Numbered from the stretch's first letter, positions 47,353-56,555 are shown. The stretch is DNA of 64,000 bases from Bremerella volcania (GCF_007748115.1 NZ_CP036289.1:4216001-4280000); one strand, 5' to 3'. Notes: a model not told the origin generated them from the sequence alone. Numbers and translations are program-made.

Positions 47353-48743
47353 GTTTGCTCCTCTAAGTCGAACGATTCTCCCATCCGTGGAATGAGCGTG
47401 CGAAAGCCGAACCGTCGCCGCATCAGGCCTGACAACACCGACGCACTCTCCGGTTCGCCGTGCGTCAGAAAGACGAGTTTCGGTTTGGGAAGCCCCGAAA
47501 CCCATTGCAATAGTTCGCTTTGACCGGCATGACCACTCAGGCCAGACATCGACGCCAAATGAGCGTTGACCGGGATATCCCTTTTATGAATCCGGACGGT
47601 CTTCTCCCCTTCCTGGATCCTGCGTCCCAAGGTGCCAGCTGCCATGAAGCCCCCAGCAAGGAGCGTATTCTGTGGCCATGGGAGTCGCTGCCGCAAGTGA
47701 AATAGTATTCGCCCCCCAGTCATCATGCCTGAAGAAGCGATGATCACCGCAGGCCCCTTCAACTTGTTCAGCTCCCTTGACTCTTTGGAACTACGCACCA
47801 TGTGCACATTGGATGCATTCAAAACGCTGTCGGGGCCGTTCAATCTCCCTTCAGAAAGGTCGTGGTCTTCGGCGAAGTCGCGGAAGATCTCGGTAGCATC
47901 GATCGCCATCGGACTATCCAGGTAGATTGGAATCTTGGGAATTCGGCCATCGTGCATCAAGACCTGAAGCAGGTAGATCAACTGCTGAGCCCGTCCGACG
48001 GCAAACGAAGCCATCAGAATCACGCCTCCGCGCTCGATCGCTTCGTTCATGGTCGTTTCCAAGTCGTCGAGCACGTCCCCTTCAGGGTGATCGCGATTCC
48101 CATAAGTGCTCTCGCAAATCAGAAAATCGCATCGTGGCGGATCGTGGGGGTCGTGGTATAGCGGGGCGTTGTAGCGACCAACATCCCCGGAGAATAGTAA
48201 TCTCAGCGGAGGATCCTGATTACGAATCTCGACCTCGATCATGTTCGACCCCAACAGGTGTCCCGCGTCGTGAAATCGAATCCAGATTGGACCGGCCGCA
48301 TGATGCCACTGGGAACGTGGCTTAGCCGTCAACTGCTTGATTGCTTTGCGAGCATCTTTCGGGTCGTACAGCGGCAACGCCGGCTTATGCTTCGACAACC
48401 CCTTGAAATTGAAATACTCGGCGTCACGCTCCTGGTTTTCGGCGGAATCAAGCAGTAGAAGTTCCGTAAGCTTTTTTGTCCCTGGCGTACAAAGAATAGG
48501 GCCGTGGTAGCCATCCTTGACGATTCTCGGCAGGTAGCCGGTATGATCGATATGGGCATGCGTCAGCACGATTCGATCCAGCGAGTCGGCGGAGAATGGG
48601 AGTGGGTCCCAATTTCGTAAACGTAATTCCTTCAGTCCTTGAAACAATCCGCAGTCGATCAAGACCTTTGCATCATCCGCTTCGAGCAGATACTTTGATC
48701 CAGTGACTGTTTCCGCCGCTCCGTGAAACGTCAATCGCGTCAT
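47349..48743 (-). CDS. Metallo-beta-lactamase/beta-CASP RNA-processing exonuclease
   Basis: Protein of 464 residues. The MBL motif HAHIDHTG lies near residue 61, with HDAGHLLGS and LFSGDVGR as further metal-binding motifs. A beta-CASP domain is inserted in the middle (ILMASFAVGRAQQLIYLL, then SSGMMTGGR), and the terminal His motif is in SGLSGHAGQSELL and LTHGEPES. It belongs to the bacterial branch of CPSF73/RNase-J-like enzymes (COG1236 type), so it likely cleaves RNA endo- or exonucleolytically. First gene of the operon, divergent from a nucleotidyltransferase gene. The following gene starts inside its stop codon. Family firm. Confidence 0.93.
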   Translation of the reverse strand: MTRLTFHGAAETVTGSKYLLEADDAKVLIDCGLFQGLKELRLRNWDPLPFSADSLDRIVLTHAHIDHTGYLPRIVKDGYHGPILCTPGTKKLTELLLLDSAENQERDAEYFNFKGLSKHKPALPLYDPKDARKAIKQLTAKPRSQWHHAAGPIWIRFHDAGHLLGSNMIEVEIRNQDPPLRLLFSGDVGRYNAPLYHDPHDPPRCDFLICESTYGNRDHPEGDVLDDLETTMNEAIERGGVILMASFAVGRAQQLIYLLQVLMHDGRIPKIPIYLDSPMAIDATEIFRDFAEDHDLSEGRLNGPDSVLNASNVHMVRSSKESRELNKLKGPAVIIASSGMMTGGRILFHLRQRLPWPQNTLLAGGFMAAGTLGRRIQEGEKTVRIHKRDIPVNAHLASMSGLSGHAGQSELLQWVSGLPKPKLVFLTHGEPESASVLSGLMRRRFGFRTLIPRMGESFDLEEQT

Positions 48744-48846
48744 TCGACTACCTCATGTGCCTATGGTGCCTGGCTTCCTCTTTCTCTAATCTGATCCACC
48801 CGCGTTCGGTTTACAATGGGATGTCCTTATAACGAGAAAACGCTCC

Positions 48847-49746
48847 ATGTATCGCGACAAAGACTACCTGCTGACCCAAGACGATCTGATCTTCAACGTA
48901 CTCGGAGACCAACACGACGCGGGATTTGTAACAGCTGGCTTGAAATATGCAAACGGCAAGAAGTGGCTCGACAGTTACCACGATGCGGCCCGCTTCCTGA
49001 GAGATTCCTTTCCCGCGTATGCCGACGGCAAGATTCGCGTCCCCGTCGATCGCGTCCAGCAACACCTGAAACCGCAGGAGCGTACGCGACACTTGTTGGC
49101 CCAACAGCAGCAAGCTTCCGAGCTTCTTACGTTGGCCATCGACCTGGTCCATATCCTTGCTGAGCACTGTGACGTTCCGGCATCGGAAATCGGCATCACC
49201 GACTCACTACTCTGGGGCACTGGCAACGAGAGTTCCGACGTCGACCTGGTCATCTATGGGAGCGACGTAACCACACGCTTCTTGACCACTTCGCACGAGC
49301 TATTTCAGTTCGATGACATCGAACACATCGACCAACAGTTCGTGCAACGTCCCCCAGGTGTCGACGATCGAACTTTCGAGGTAATGCTAAAGCGGAAGGG
49401 CAATCAAGGATTCTATCGCGGAACGCGTTTCAGCATTCGCGGAGTCCTGACGGACGAAGAACTATTGTGGGCTCCCGAGAGAAAGACCCCATTCCGGTCT
49501 GCAGAGCCCAGACAATGCGAGCTTGAAATCAGCGGACGTGACGACAGTTTGCTCTTTCCCGTTTCGTATGACACCACCAGCGGCATTCCACTGGTCTCCT
49601 ATCACATCGGCTACGAAATGAGTTTTCTCCCCGGAGATAAGGTTCGCGTTACGGCCATGCACGAGACCGGTGATGCGGGAGAGCGGCTGCTGGTGGGGTC
49701 GGTCTCGGGACATGACGAAGTAATTCAATGGGTCGCGACGGACTAG
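48847..49746 (+). CDS. Predicted nucleotidyltransferase (COG1665-like)
   Basis: Protein of 299 residues. The centre has a minimal nucleotidyltransferase signature: WGTGNESSDVDLVIYG (residues 123-138), with Asp131 and Asp133 as metal ligands after a Gly-x-Gly...Ser turn. The N-terminal segment (DYLLTQDDLIFNVLG, then GLKYANG) resembles archaeal predicted nucleotidyltransferases. The C-terminal third (residues 225-295) is a beta-rich domain of unknown nature. Likely adds a nucleotide to an unknown acceptor. Divergent from the RNA-processing operon, which may hint at RNA metabolism. Its stop codon lies at the edge of a 21-base inverted repeat. Confidence 0.72.
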   Translation: MYRDKDYLLTQDDLIFNVLGDQHDAGFVTAGLKYANGKKWLDSYHDAARFLRDSFPAYADGKIRVPVDRVQQHLKPQERTRHLLAQQQQASELLTLAIDLVHILAEHCDVPASEIGITDSLLWGTGNESSDVDLVIYGSDVTTRFLTTSHELFQFDDIEHIDQQFVQRPPGVDDRTFEVMLKRKGNQGFYRGTRFSIRGVLTDEELLWAPERKTPFRSAEPRQCELEISGRDDSLLFPVSYDTTSGIPLVSYHIGYEMSFLPGDKVRVTAMHETGDAGERLLVGSVSGHDEVIQWVATD

Positions 49747-49911
49747 GCTTCGTTTGACAAATCGATCGTCGGTCCGAGGCCGATCGAATCGATGTTGATG
49801 GCAAGGAGGGGGAAGCAGGCGAATCCTCTAGATTCGGCGATGCAGCCTGACGTAGTCCAGCGGCATCGAGTTCGGCGGCCGAAACCAGAACGATTTGTCA
49901 AACGAAGCCTA
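49744..49911. repeat. 168-base MITE-like element with 21-base terminal inverted repeats
   Basis: TAGGCTTCGTTTGACAAATC plus G at 49744-49764 is the exact reverse complement of 49891-49911. The 126-base centre continues as an imperfect inverted repeat (GGCCGATCGAATCGATG against CATCGAGTTCGGCGGCC), with a small inner hairpin CGAATC-CTCTA-GATTCG near 49829-49846. Outer TA dinucleotides could be a TA target-site duplication around 19-base ends. Both flanking convergent genes end with a TAG formed by the repeat edge. It may be a non-autonomous mobile element or a large bidirectional terminator. No coding capacity. Confidence 0.7.
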
Positions 49912-52563
49912 AGATTCCGAAGCGACCTCGGTGCCTTCCTGAATCCATGTTCGCAGCTGACGATAGTTCGTCTTGCCGGTCCCCAGGACAGGGATCCCCT
50001 CGACCCGGCGGACTTCGTCTAATCGCATGATCCCTTGGAAACCGGCCTCCTTTAAACAGTCGTTGGCCTCGCGCAAGGTGATTTCCTCGGTCGTGAACAA
50101 CACGATACAACGTCCGCCATCCTGCTCGACCCCTTCCACCGCGACCTTGGGCCCTTCTTCATCGGCCGGGAATTTCTCTGCCAGCGGGGCTTCGAGCGCC
50201 GGCAAGCTGACCATCTCGCCACCGATCTTCAGGAAGCGTTTCATGCGTCCTCGGAACTCGATAAAGCCCTCCTCATCCTTCGAGCACAGGTCGCCGGAGT
50301 TGTACCACTGGTGGCCATCAACCTCTAAAAATGGTTGCGGTTTGTCATGTTTGTAATAGCCATTAAAGACCGACTCTCCTCGAATCAGCAGCAGGCCGGT
50401 CTCTCCTTGGGAAAGGGGTTGGTGCGTTTCAGGATGAACCACCAGCGTTTCAACGCAGTTGATCGATAATCCAATCGTGCCAGGTTTGTTGCTTCCAGGA
50501 CGGTTACCGGAAACCACTGGGCTGCACTCAGTGATACCGTAACCTTCGAGCAGATCCAGCTTGGGCAGGATTTCCATGGTCCGCTCGTAAAGTGCTCGCG
50601 GGCACTTCTCGGCACCGACTAATACAAGCCGCAGCGATTCAAGTTCGCCAGGCTCGCTGCTACTCACGATGTACTGCAGGAACGTCGGCGTGGCGAACAT
50701 CAGCGTCGGCTTGTAGGCCGCGATGATCCGAGCCAACATCCGCGCATCGGTCGGGTCGGCATGATGAACCACGCGAATGCCAGACAGAATCGGCATCAGC
50801 GAGGTCGCCGTCAGCCCGAAACTGTGAAACGGCGGTAGAAATCCCAGCAACGTATCACCTCTGCGGAAGTTCATATGATCGATGCCGCCACGCATGTTGG
50901 CAATCAGATTCTTATGCGAAAGAGGGACGGCTTTGGGAAGACTTTCCGAACCTGATGTAAACAACACAACGGCGGGATCATCCACGCTGGGCTTTGGCAG
51001 ATTCCGCAGGAACGAGCCTGGGGCGATGTAGGTACCCACCAGGGTCTTCAACTTCTCCAGTGTCGAGATCTCCTCGCGTACGTCTTCCAGGTAGAACATC
51101 TCGACGCCATCCATGTCGACCGCCAGTCGGTCCATGAAACGGCGCGACGTAATGACGTATTTGACTTCCAGCTTTTCGGCGGCATGCTTGAGCCCCGCGG
51201 GGCCGGTTGTCCAGTTAAGCATGACCGGCAATTTGCCCGCGATGGACGATGCCAGAAGCACCGAGTCGGCAGCCACCGAAGCCGGCAACATGACACCCAC
51301 AGCGTTTCCATCAAGCTTGGCAATCCGCTTGGCAAGCAGCGTCGCCCCGATCAATAGTTTGCGGTAGCTCAAGCAGCCGGATAGAGGATCGGCCACAGCA
51401 GGATTATTAGCACTCTTGAGGGCCCGACGAACAAACGCTTCGGCAATCGTTTCCGCGAGAACATCAGGGTGATCGGTATCTGCCTGGCGAACGTCATCCC
51501 AGTGCTCAGGCACTTCTAAAGGCTGTTCGTCGCTGATTGCCTGACCGGCGGCCAACAGACACAATTCGCCCACCGTGGCCGGTACATGGTCGCTACGAAA
51601 CCCAAAATGACGTTCAAGTTCGAGGGCCAGGTCCATCCGTTCCAGGCTATCGAGCCCTATCGAATCGAGCGTTGTCCCTGGCTCCTTTTCACTTTCATCC
51701 AGCTTTCGATCGAGGCGTTGCTCAAGTATCTCGTAGACTTCGGTGATGATCTCCGTCGAGATCTCGCTGACGTCGACGTCCGACTTCTTTTTCACGGCAT
51801 CGAAGTCGAAGTCGCGAGGGCCAAACCAGTGGCTATAGGGTACGTACTTGGCCTCTTCTCCACCGTCGGCATTGTAAAACGCTTCCAGGTAGCGATTCAG
51901 GGCCGACTTGTTTTCCATAGGAAGAGAGTCTCGGTCGACCGGCACGACTTCCAGCGTCACTTTGCGTTTGGGCAGAAAAAAGACGAATCCCGCGATAATC
52001 CACCAGAGCGATGCCAACGCATTCTTGCCCAGCGTCGGAACATCCCCTTCCTGGGCACAACCAAAGCGGCTCCCCCAAAGACCACGCGTGCGGACTAACA
52101 CGACATTCACGTTATCGACGCGTTCCAAGAGTTCGTAAGCGATTCGCGCTCCACCGACCACTTCATATCCCTGCCGCTGCAAACGCCCGCTGGGATAGAT
52201 CAGGAAGTTTTGCCCCTGCTTGAGTTCTCCGGCAACCTTGTCGATCAGTTCTGTCGTTTTCGCGTGGGCATCACGGCTATGAGACTTCAGATTCGGAACC
52301 TCGTACGCGTCGATCATCTTCATAATGGGAAAGAAGAGCGGGCTTCGGTACGTGTCCGTGAAAACGAGGGGCCGAAGCGACTTCCCAAATCGAAGATGAC
52401 TCAACACCGTTGGCGGATCGATATAAGCCGGATGGTTCGGCCAAACCAGGATTGGCCCCTCCAGGCCTTCCAGCTTCTCAAGCCCCTTCACTTCCACTTG
52501 ATAGCGGCGATGAAGGAGCATTCGCAGCATGAAATAGAGAAGCGATTGCATCCACTTTCCCAT
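49909..52563 (-). CDS. Trifunctional PlsC acyltransferase - acyl carrier - acyl-ACP/CoA ligase
   Basis: Protein of 884 residues with three domains. Residues 1-230: a PlsC-type acyltransferase with NHPAYID (Asn43-His44...Asp49) and YPSGR (123-127). Residues 262-345: an acyl carrier domain with the phosphopantetheine Ser306 in GLDSLERMDL. Residues 370-884: an AMP-forming ligase with P-loop TSGSESLPK (536-544), the GDL...GRMKRFLKIGGEMVS hinge region and the catalytic Lys in GTGKTNY near the end. It resembles E. coli Aas (acyltransferase plus acyl-ACP ligase) with its own carrier built in. It would re-acylate lysophospholipids with activated fatty acids at the membrane. Single gene. Confidence 0.92.
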   Translation of the reverse strand: MGKWMQSLLYFMLRMLLHRRYQVEVKGLEKLEGLEGPILVWPNHPAYIDPPTVLSHLRFGKSLRPLVFTDTYRSPLFFPIMKMIDAYEVPNLKSHSRDAHAKTTELIDKVAGELKQGQNFLIYPSGRLQRQGYEVVGGARIAYELLERVDNVNVVLVRTRGLWGSRFGCAQEGDVPTLGKNALASLWWIIAGFVFFLPKRKVTLEVVPVDRDSLPMENKSALNRYLEAFYNADGGEEAKYVPYSHWFGPRDFDFDAVKKKSDVDVSEISTEIITEVYEILEQRLDRKLDESEKEPGTTLDSIGLDSLERMDLALELERHFGFRSDHVPATVGELCLLAAGQAISDEQPLEVPEHWDDVRQADTDHPDVLAETIAEAFVRRALKSANNPAVADPLSGCLSYRKLLIGATLLAKRIAKLDGNAVGVMLPASVAADSVLLASSIAGKLPVMLNWTTGPAGLKHAAEKLEVKYVITSRRFMDRLAVDMDGVEMFYLEDVREEISTLEKLKTLVGTYIAPGSFLRNLPKPSVDDPAVVLFTSGSESLPKAVPLSHKNLIANMRGGIDHMNFRRGDTLLGFLPPFHSFGLTATSLMPILSGIRVVHHADPTDARMLARIIAAYKPTLMFATPTFLQYIVSSSEPGELESLRLVLVGAEKCPRALYERTMEILPKLDLLEGYGITECSPVVSGNRPGSNKPGTIGLSINCVETLVVHPETHQPLSQGETGLLLIRGESVFNGYYKHDKPQPFLEVDGHQWYNSGDLCSKDEEGFIEFRGRMKRFLKIGGEMVSLPALEAPLAEKFPADEEGPKVAVEGVEQDGGRCIVLFTTEEITLREANDCLKEAGFQGIMRLDEVRRVEGIPVLGTGKTNYRQLRTWIQEGTEVASES

Positions 52564-52807
52564 AATAGCCGAACCCTTGCATTCGTAGAAACTTGCTGTG
52601 TGTCTACGGTTTACGCGTGAAACTTCGTGGCAGGGGGCAATCTCACCGGAAGGCGAGTTGCCCTATTGGTCAAATTACTCCGAATTGTGCAAATCGATAA
52701 AGACAGATCCAGACTTATCCCGCTTCGATTTTTGTCTGCTGCGCCTTATGATATGTGTGGATTCATCCCCGATCCCTTTGATTATCGCCTATTGGAAACC
52801 ATGCAAC

Positions 52808-53800
52808 ATGCCCTTGCCGACAGACCGCGTCGAATTGAGCGTCATTGATTCCCATACCGGGGGGGAGCCTACCAGAACCATTATCGGAGGTGCACCCGAG
52901 CTTTCCACGAGCAACATCGCTGAACAAATACAAGAACTGAAGCAAGAGCACGACTGGATGCGGACGGCTTTGACCCATGAACCTCGCGGGTACGAAGCCA
53001 TGGTCGGGGCACTTCTGTTGCAGCCGCACAATCCCGAAGCGGTCGCTCGCGTCGTTTACTTTAACAATGTTGGTTATCTCGGAATGTGCGGGCACGGTAC
53101 GATTGGGGTCGCCGCGACGCTTTCCTATTTGGGTAATATCTCGCCAGGCGAGCATTTGCTGGAAACGATTGCCGGCGATGTGATGTTTACGCTGCACGAA
53201 GATAATCGAGTTTCGTTTGTGAATGTCCCCAGTTACCGCTACCAGACGAATGTGCCCGTGACGACGAAGAACTTCGGCACGGTGACGGGAGACATCGCCT
53301 ATGCTGGCAATTGGTTTTATTTGTGCGCCGATCACGGTTTGAATATTTCACTGGGTAACCTGGCCGAACTCGATAAGTGTTGCCGTGAGATTCGTCACAC
53401 GCTCGACGCTGAGGGGATCGGCGGCGAGAATGGCGGCATCATCGATCACGTCGAATTGATTGGCCCTCCGGGTCGAGAAGACGCCCAAGCCAAGAACTAC
53501 GTCGATTGCCCTGGCGGTGAGTACGATCGTTCCCCTTGTGGGACTGGAACCAGTGCGAAGATCGCTTGCCTGGCCGCTGCCGGTAAGTTGGAGCCCGGAC
53601 AGACTTGGGGACAAGAGTCGATCACCGGCAGCTTGTTTGAAGGGTCGTACGTCTGGCAGGGTGACAAGGTCCTCCCGCGCATCATGGGCGAAGCCTTCGT
53701 CACCGCAGAGACCAAAGTCATTATCGACCCCACCGACTCCCTCACGTTTGGCTTCAGCCAAAAGCAATGCCTCGGAACCCCTGAAAGCACCCCACGTTGA
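52808..53800 (+). CDS. 4-hydroxyproline 2-epimerase (proline racemase family)
   Basis: Protein of 330 residues from ATG 52808 (MPLPTDRVELSVIDSHTGGE); the upstream in-frame extension to 52598 has no family similarity. Two catalytic cysteines are present: Cys94 in GMCGHGTIG and Cys244 in DRSPCGTGTSA. The Cys/Cys pair is expected for epimerases and racemases, not the Thr-containing dehydratases. The family converts trans-4-hydroxy-L-proline to cis-4-hydroxy-D-proline. The next gene, a FAD oxidoreductase, overlaps its stop codon and fits the following oxidation step. Later pathway steps (deaminase, semialdehyde dehydrogenase) are not in the window. Could also act on 3-hydroxyproline or proline, but this pairing favours 4-hydroxyproline. 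Confidence 0.9.
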   Translation: MPLPTDRVELSVIDSHTGGEPTRTIIGGAPELSTSNIAEQIQELKQEHDWMRTALTHEPRGYEAMVGALLLQPHNPEAVARVVYFNNVGYLGMCGHGTIGVAATLSYLGNISPGEHLLETIAGDVMFTLHEDNRVSFVNVPSYRYQTNVPVTTKNFGTVTGDIAYAGNWFYLCADHGLNISLGNLAELDKCCREIRHTLDAEGIGGENGGIIDHVELIGPPGREDAQAKNYVDCPGGEYDRSPCGTGTSAKIACLAAAGKLEPGQTWGQESITGSLFEGSYVWQGDKVLPRIMGEAFVTAETKVIIDPTDSLTFGFSQKQCLGTPESTPR

Positions 53801-55035
53801 GCAGCTCGACCATTGTAATTGGCGGCGGCGTCGTCGGTACGGCGACTGCCTACTATTTAGCCAAGGCCGGGCATAAGGTCACGATCGTCGACCAAGGCCG
53901 CCACGGCGGGGCCTGCTCGCACGCGAATTGTGGTTACGTCTCCCCAAGTCACGTACCGCCCATTCCCAAGCCTGGCTTGATCGGTCCGACGATGCTGTCG
54001 ATGCTCAGCAGTGAGTCACCGTTCTACATTCGACCGAGGCTTTCCCCTTCGCTCTGGAGTTTTCTGCTGCGTTTCTGGTGGAACTGCAGCGAGAAGCAAA
54101 TGAAGAACGCTGCTCGGGGGAAGCATGCACTGCTCGACTCCTCGCGTCATCTCTACGAAGAGTTGATCGAAGGAGAGGGGCTCAACTGCAATTGGGAAAA
54201 GCGAGGGCTGCTATTTGTCTTCAAAGACCAACACCACTTTGATGAGTTCGCAGAGCTAAGTGAGTGGGTAGCCGGGGAATTCGGCGTTACGTCGAGTCCC
54301 TACGCTCAGGGAGATCTGCAAAAGCTCGAGCCTGCGTTGAAGGACGAAGTCGCCGGTGCCTGGCACTACCCCAACGATGCCCACCTTCGCCCCGATCGGC
54401 TGCTTCGTTCCTGGAAGACGATCCTCGAACAGCTCGGTGTGAAGATTCTCGAACAGCACAAGGTAACCGACTTTGTTCACGAAGGTCGCCAGCTGAAAGC
54501 GATCCGCTGCGGCAGTGAAGAATTGGCCGCCGACCGCTTCGTGATTGCCACCGGTGCCTGGAGTCCTTTCTTCAACCGGAAGTTGGGCTGCAAGCTGCGA
54601 ATCCAGCCGGGCAAAGGTTACTCCATCACCATGGCGCGACCGTCGATTTGCCCTCAGATACCGATGCTGCTTGAAGAAAGCCGCGTCGGTGTAACTCCCT
54701 TTGAAGATGGCTATCGGCTTGGCTCAACCATGGAATTCGGTGGGTACGATCCCAGCATTAACACCAAACGGCTGGCACTGCTGAAGAAGGGTGCTTCGCA
54801 CTATCTCAAGGAACCGTTCACGGACGAGACCTACGAAGAGTGGTACGGCTGGCGTCCCATGACGCCGGATGACCTACCGTATATCGATTTCGCCCCTAGA
54901 TACAACAACGTGCTGATCACCGCCGGACACAGCATGCTGGGGCTTTCGATGGGAGCCGGCACCGGTAAACTGGCTTGGCAACTCCTTGACGGTTTGCCCC
55001 CACACATCGATCCCACGCCGTACCGATTGCGGTAG
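53797..55035 (+). CDS. FAD-dependent D-amino-acid/D-hydroxyproline dehydrogenase (DadA-like)
   Basis: Protein of 412 residues, with a TTG start overlapping the stop of the epimerase gene (TTGA at 53797-53800), so the two are coupled. The N-terminal FAD-binding motif is IGGGVVGTATAYYLAKAGH (residues 7-25) with the acidic end Asp in VTIVDQG. The DAO-type C-terminal motif lies in GWRPMTPDDLPYIDF near residue 350, and NVLITAGHSMLGLSM gives the flavin-closing segment. It likely oxidises cis-4-hydroxy-D-proline made by the epimerase to a pyrroline carboxylate. Family firm; substrate from operon context. No frame damage. Confidence 0.9.
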   Translation: MSSSTIVIGGGVVGTATAYYLAKAGHKVTIVDQGRHGGACSHANCGYVSPSHVPPIPKPGLIGPTMLSMLSSESPFYIRPRLSPSLWSFLLRFWWNCSEKQMKNAARGKHALLDSSRHLYEELIEGEGLNCNWEKRGLLFVFKDQHHFDEFAELSEWVAGEFGVTSSPYAQGDLQKLEPALKDEVAGAWHYPNDAHLRPDRLLRSWKTILEQLGVKILEQHKVTDFVHEGRQLKAIRCGSEELAADRFVIATGAWSPFFNRKLGCKLRIQPGKGYSITMARPSICPQIPMLLEESRVGVTPFEDGYRLGSTMEFGGYDPSINTKRLALLKKGASHYLKEPFTDETYEEWYGWRPMTPDDLPYIDFAPRYNNVLITAGHSMLGLSMGAGTGKLAWQLLDGLPPHIDPTPYRLR

Positions 55036-55124
55036 TTTGACGCGTCCGGAAACCTAAAGCACAATAAAAGTGCCGCTTCGCCTCACGCTTATCCATTTTC
55101 CTACCGCGTATCGAGAAACTTCCC

Positions 55125-56555
55125 ATGCGAACCCTAGCGATTCTGCTTTCTGCCCTGGCGTTACTGTTGGCTCCACAAACAACGTCGGCTGAAGATCGCA
55201 AACCGAATTTTGTGTTCTTTTTGGTCGATGATCTCGGCTGGACCGACCTGGGCTGCTATGGAAGTTCGTTTTACGAAACTCCCAACGTCGATAAGCTTGC
55301 CGCAAGCGGCCTGAAGTTCACCAATGCGTACGCGGCTTGCCAGGTGTGCTCCCCAACCCGAGCCAGCATCATGACAGGTCGTTATCCGACCCGGACCGGA
55401 ATTACCGACTACATCGGCGCCGCTCAGCCTGAGCGTTGGAACCGCAAGACCAAGATGCTGCCGGCTCCCTACGAAATGCAGCTTGCTCATGACGAAACCA
55501 CCATCGCGGAACTTCTCAAGCAGAACGGCTACGCGACCTTCTTTGCCGGCAAGTGGCACCTGGGCGGCGAGCAGTACTGGCCGGAACACCAAGGCTTCGA
55601 CGTCAACCAAGGTGGCATCGACCGCGGTGGCCCTTACGGTGGCAAGAAGTATTTCTCACCCTATGGCAATCCACGCCTGAAAGACGGTCCCGACGGTGAA
55701 CATTTGCCGGATCGCCTGGCTACCGAAACAGTCAAGTTCATCACCGAGCATCAAGACGAACCGTTCCTGGCGTATCTTTCTTTCTATTCGGTGCATACGC
55801 CGCTGATGTCTCGCGAAGACCTCAAGCAGAAGTACCAGCAAAAGAAGGAAACGCTCGAACATGGAGAAATCTGGGGACAGGAAGGGGAACGCAAAGTACG
55901 TCTCGTCCAGGAACACGCGATTTACGCTGGCATGGTCGATGCCATGGATCAAGCCGTGGGCAAGGTGCTTAACGGCATCGACCAGCTTGGGCTGACCAAA
56001 GACACCGTCGTCATCTTCATGTCGGATAACGGCGGCCTTTCGACCTCGGAAGGGCACCCGACGAGTAACCTGCCGCTTCGTGCCGGCAAAGGCTGGATCT
56101 ACGAAGGTGGCATTCGCGAACCAATGATCGTTCGCTGGCCTGGCACCACCAAGGCCGGCACCGAGACTTCGCAGTATGTCAGCAGCGTCGACTTCTTCCC
56201 CACGATGCTGCAAATCGCCGGCATCGAGGTTCCGAAGAATCTAACGATCGACGGCATGAGCTTTGCCCCGGTCCTCGAAGGCAAAGAGATTGATCGCGGT
56301 GCGATCTACTGGCACTACCCTCACTACGGCAACCAAGGGGGCTCCCCCACGTCTGCGATTCGCGAAGGAGATTGGAAGCTGATCGAGTTCTATGAAGACG
56401 GCCATCTCGAACTGTACAACATAGCCGAAGACATCGGCGAACAAAACGATTTAGCCGCTAAGAAGCCGGACCTCGCCGAGAAGATGCACGCAAAACTCAA
56501 AGCGTGGCGGAAGGAAACCGGCGCCAAGATGCCCACGCATCGAAAAGATGCTTAG
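55125..56555 (+). CDS. Secreted sulfatase (formylglycine-dependent, Cys-type)
   Basis: Protein of 476 residues. Signal peptide about residues 1-22 (LAILLSALALLLAP). Sulfatase motifs: VDDLGWTDLGCYG (Asp35, Asp36 as metal ligands) and the C-S-P-T-R-A-S motif, with Cys75 to be converted to formylglycine and Arg79. Next come GKWHLGG and later a metal Asp-Asn in FMSDNGG. The family hydrolyses sulfate esters of polysaccharides or arylsulfates and is strongly expanded in marine planctomycetes. It follows the hydroxyproline pair by 89 bases but is probably independent. Its stop overlaps the convergent mutS stop by four bases. Substrate unknown. Confidence 0.94.
   Translation: MRTLAILLSALALLLAPQTTSAEDRKPNFVFFLVDDLGWTDLGCYGSSFYETPNVDKLAASGLKFTNAYAACQVCSPTRASIMTGRYPTRTGITDYIGAAQPERWNRKTKMLPAPYEMQLAHDETTIAELLKQNGYATFFAGKWHLGGEQYWPEHQGFDVNQGGIDRGGPYGGKKYFSPYGNPRLKDGPDGEHLPDRLATETVKFITEHQDEPFLAYLSFYSVHTPLMSREDLKQKYQQKKETLEHGEIWGQEGERKVRLVQEHAIYAGMVDAMDQAVGKVLNGIDQLGLTKDTVVIFMSDNGGLSTSEGHPTSNLPLRAGKGWIYEGGIREPMIVRWPGTTKAGTETSQYVSSVDFFPTMLQIAGIEVPKNLTIDGMSFAPVLEGKEIDRGAIYWHYPHYGNQGGSPTSAIREGDWKLIEFYEDGHLELYNIAEDIGEQNDLAAKKPDLAEKMHAKLKAWRKETGAKMPTHRKDA

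Noticed and set aside
52598-52807. N-terminal extension of the hydroxyproline epimerase
   Set aside because: The family begins at the Met at 52808; the 70 upstream residues have no similarity and unusual composition.
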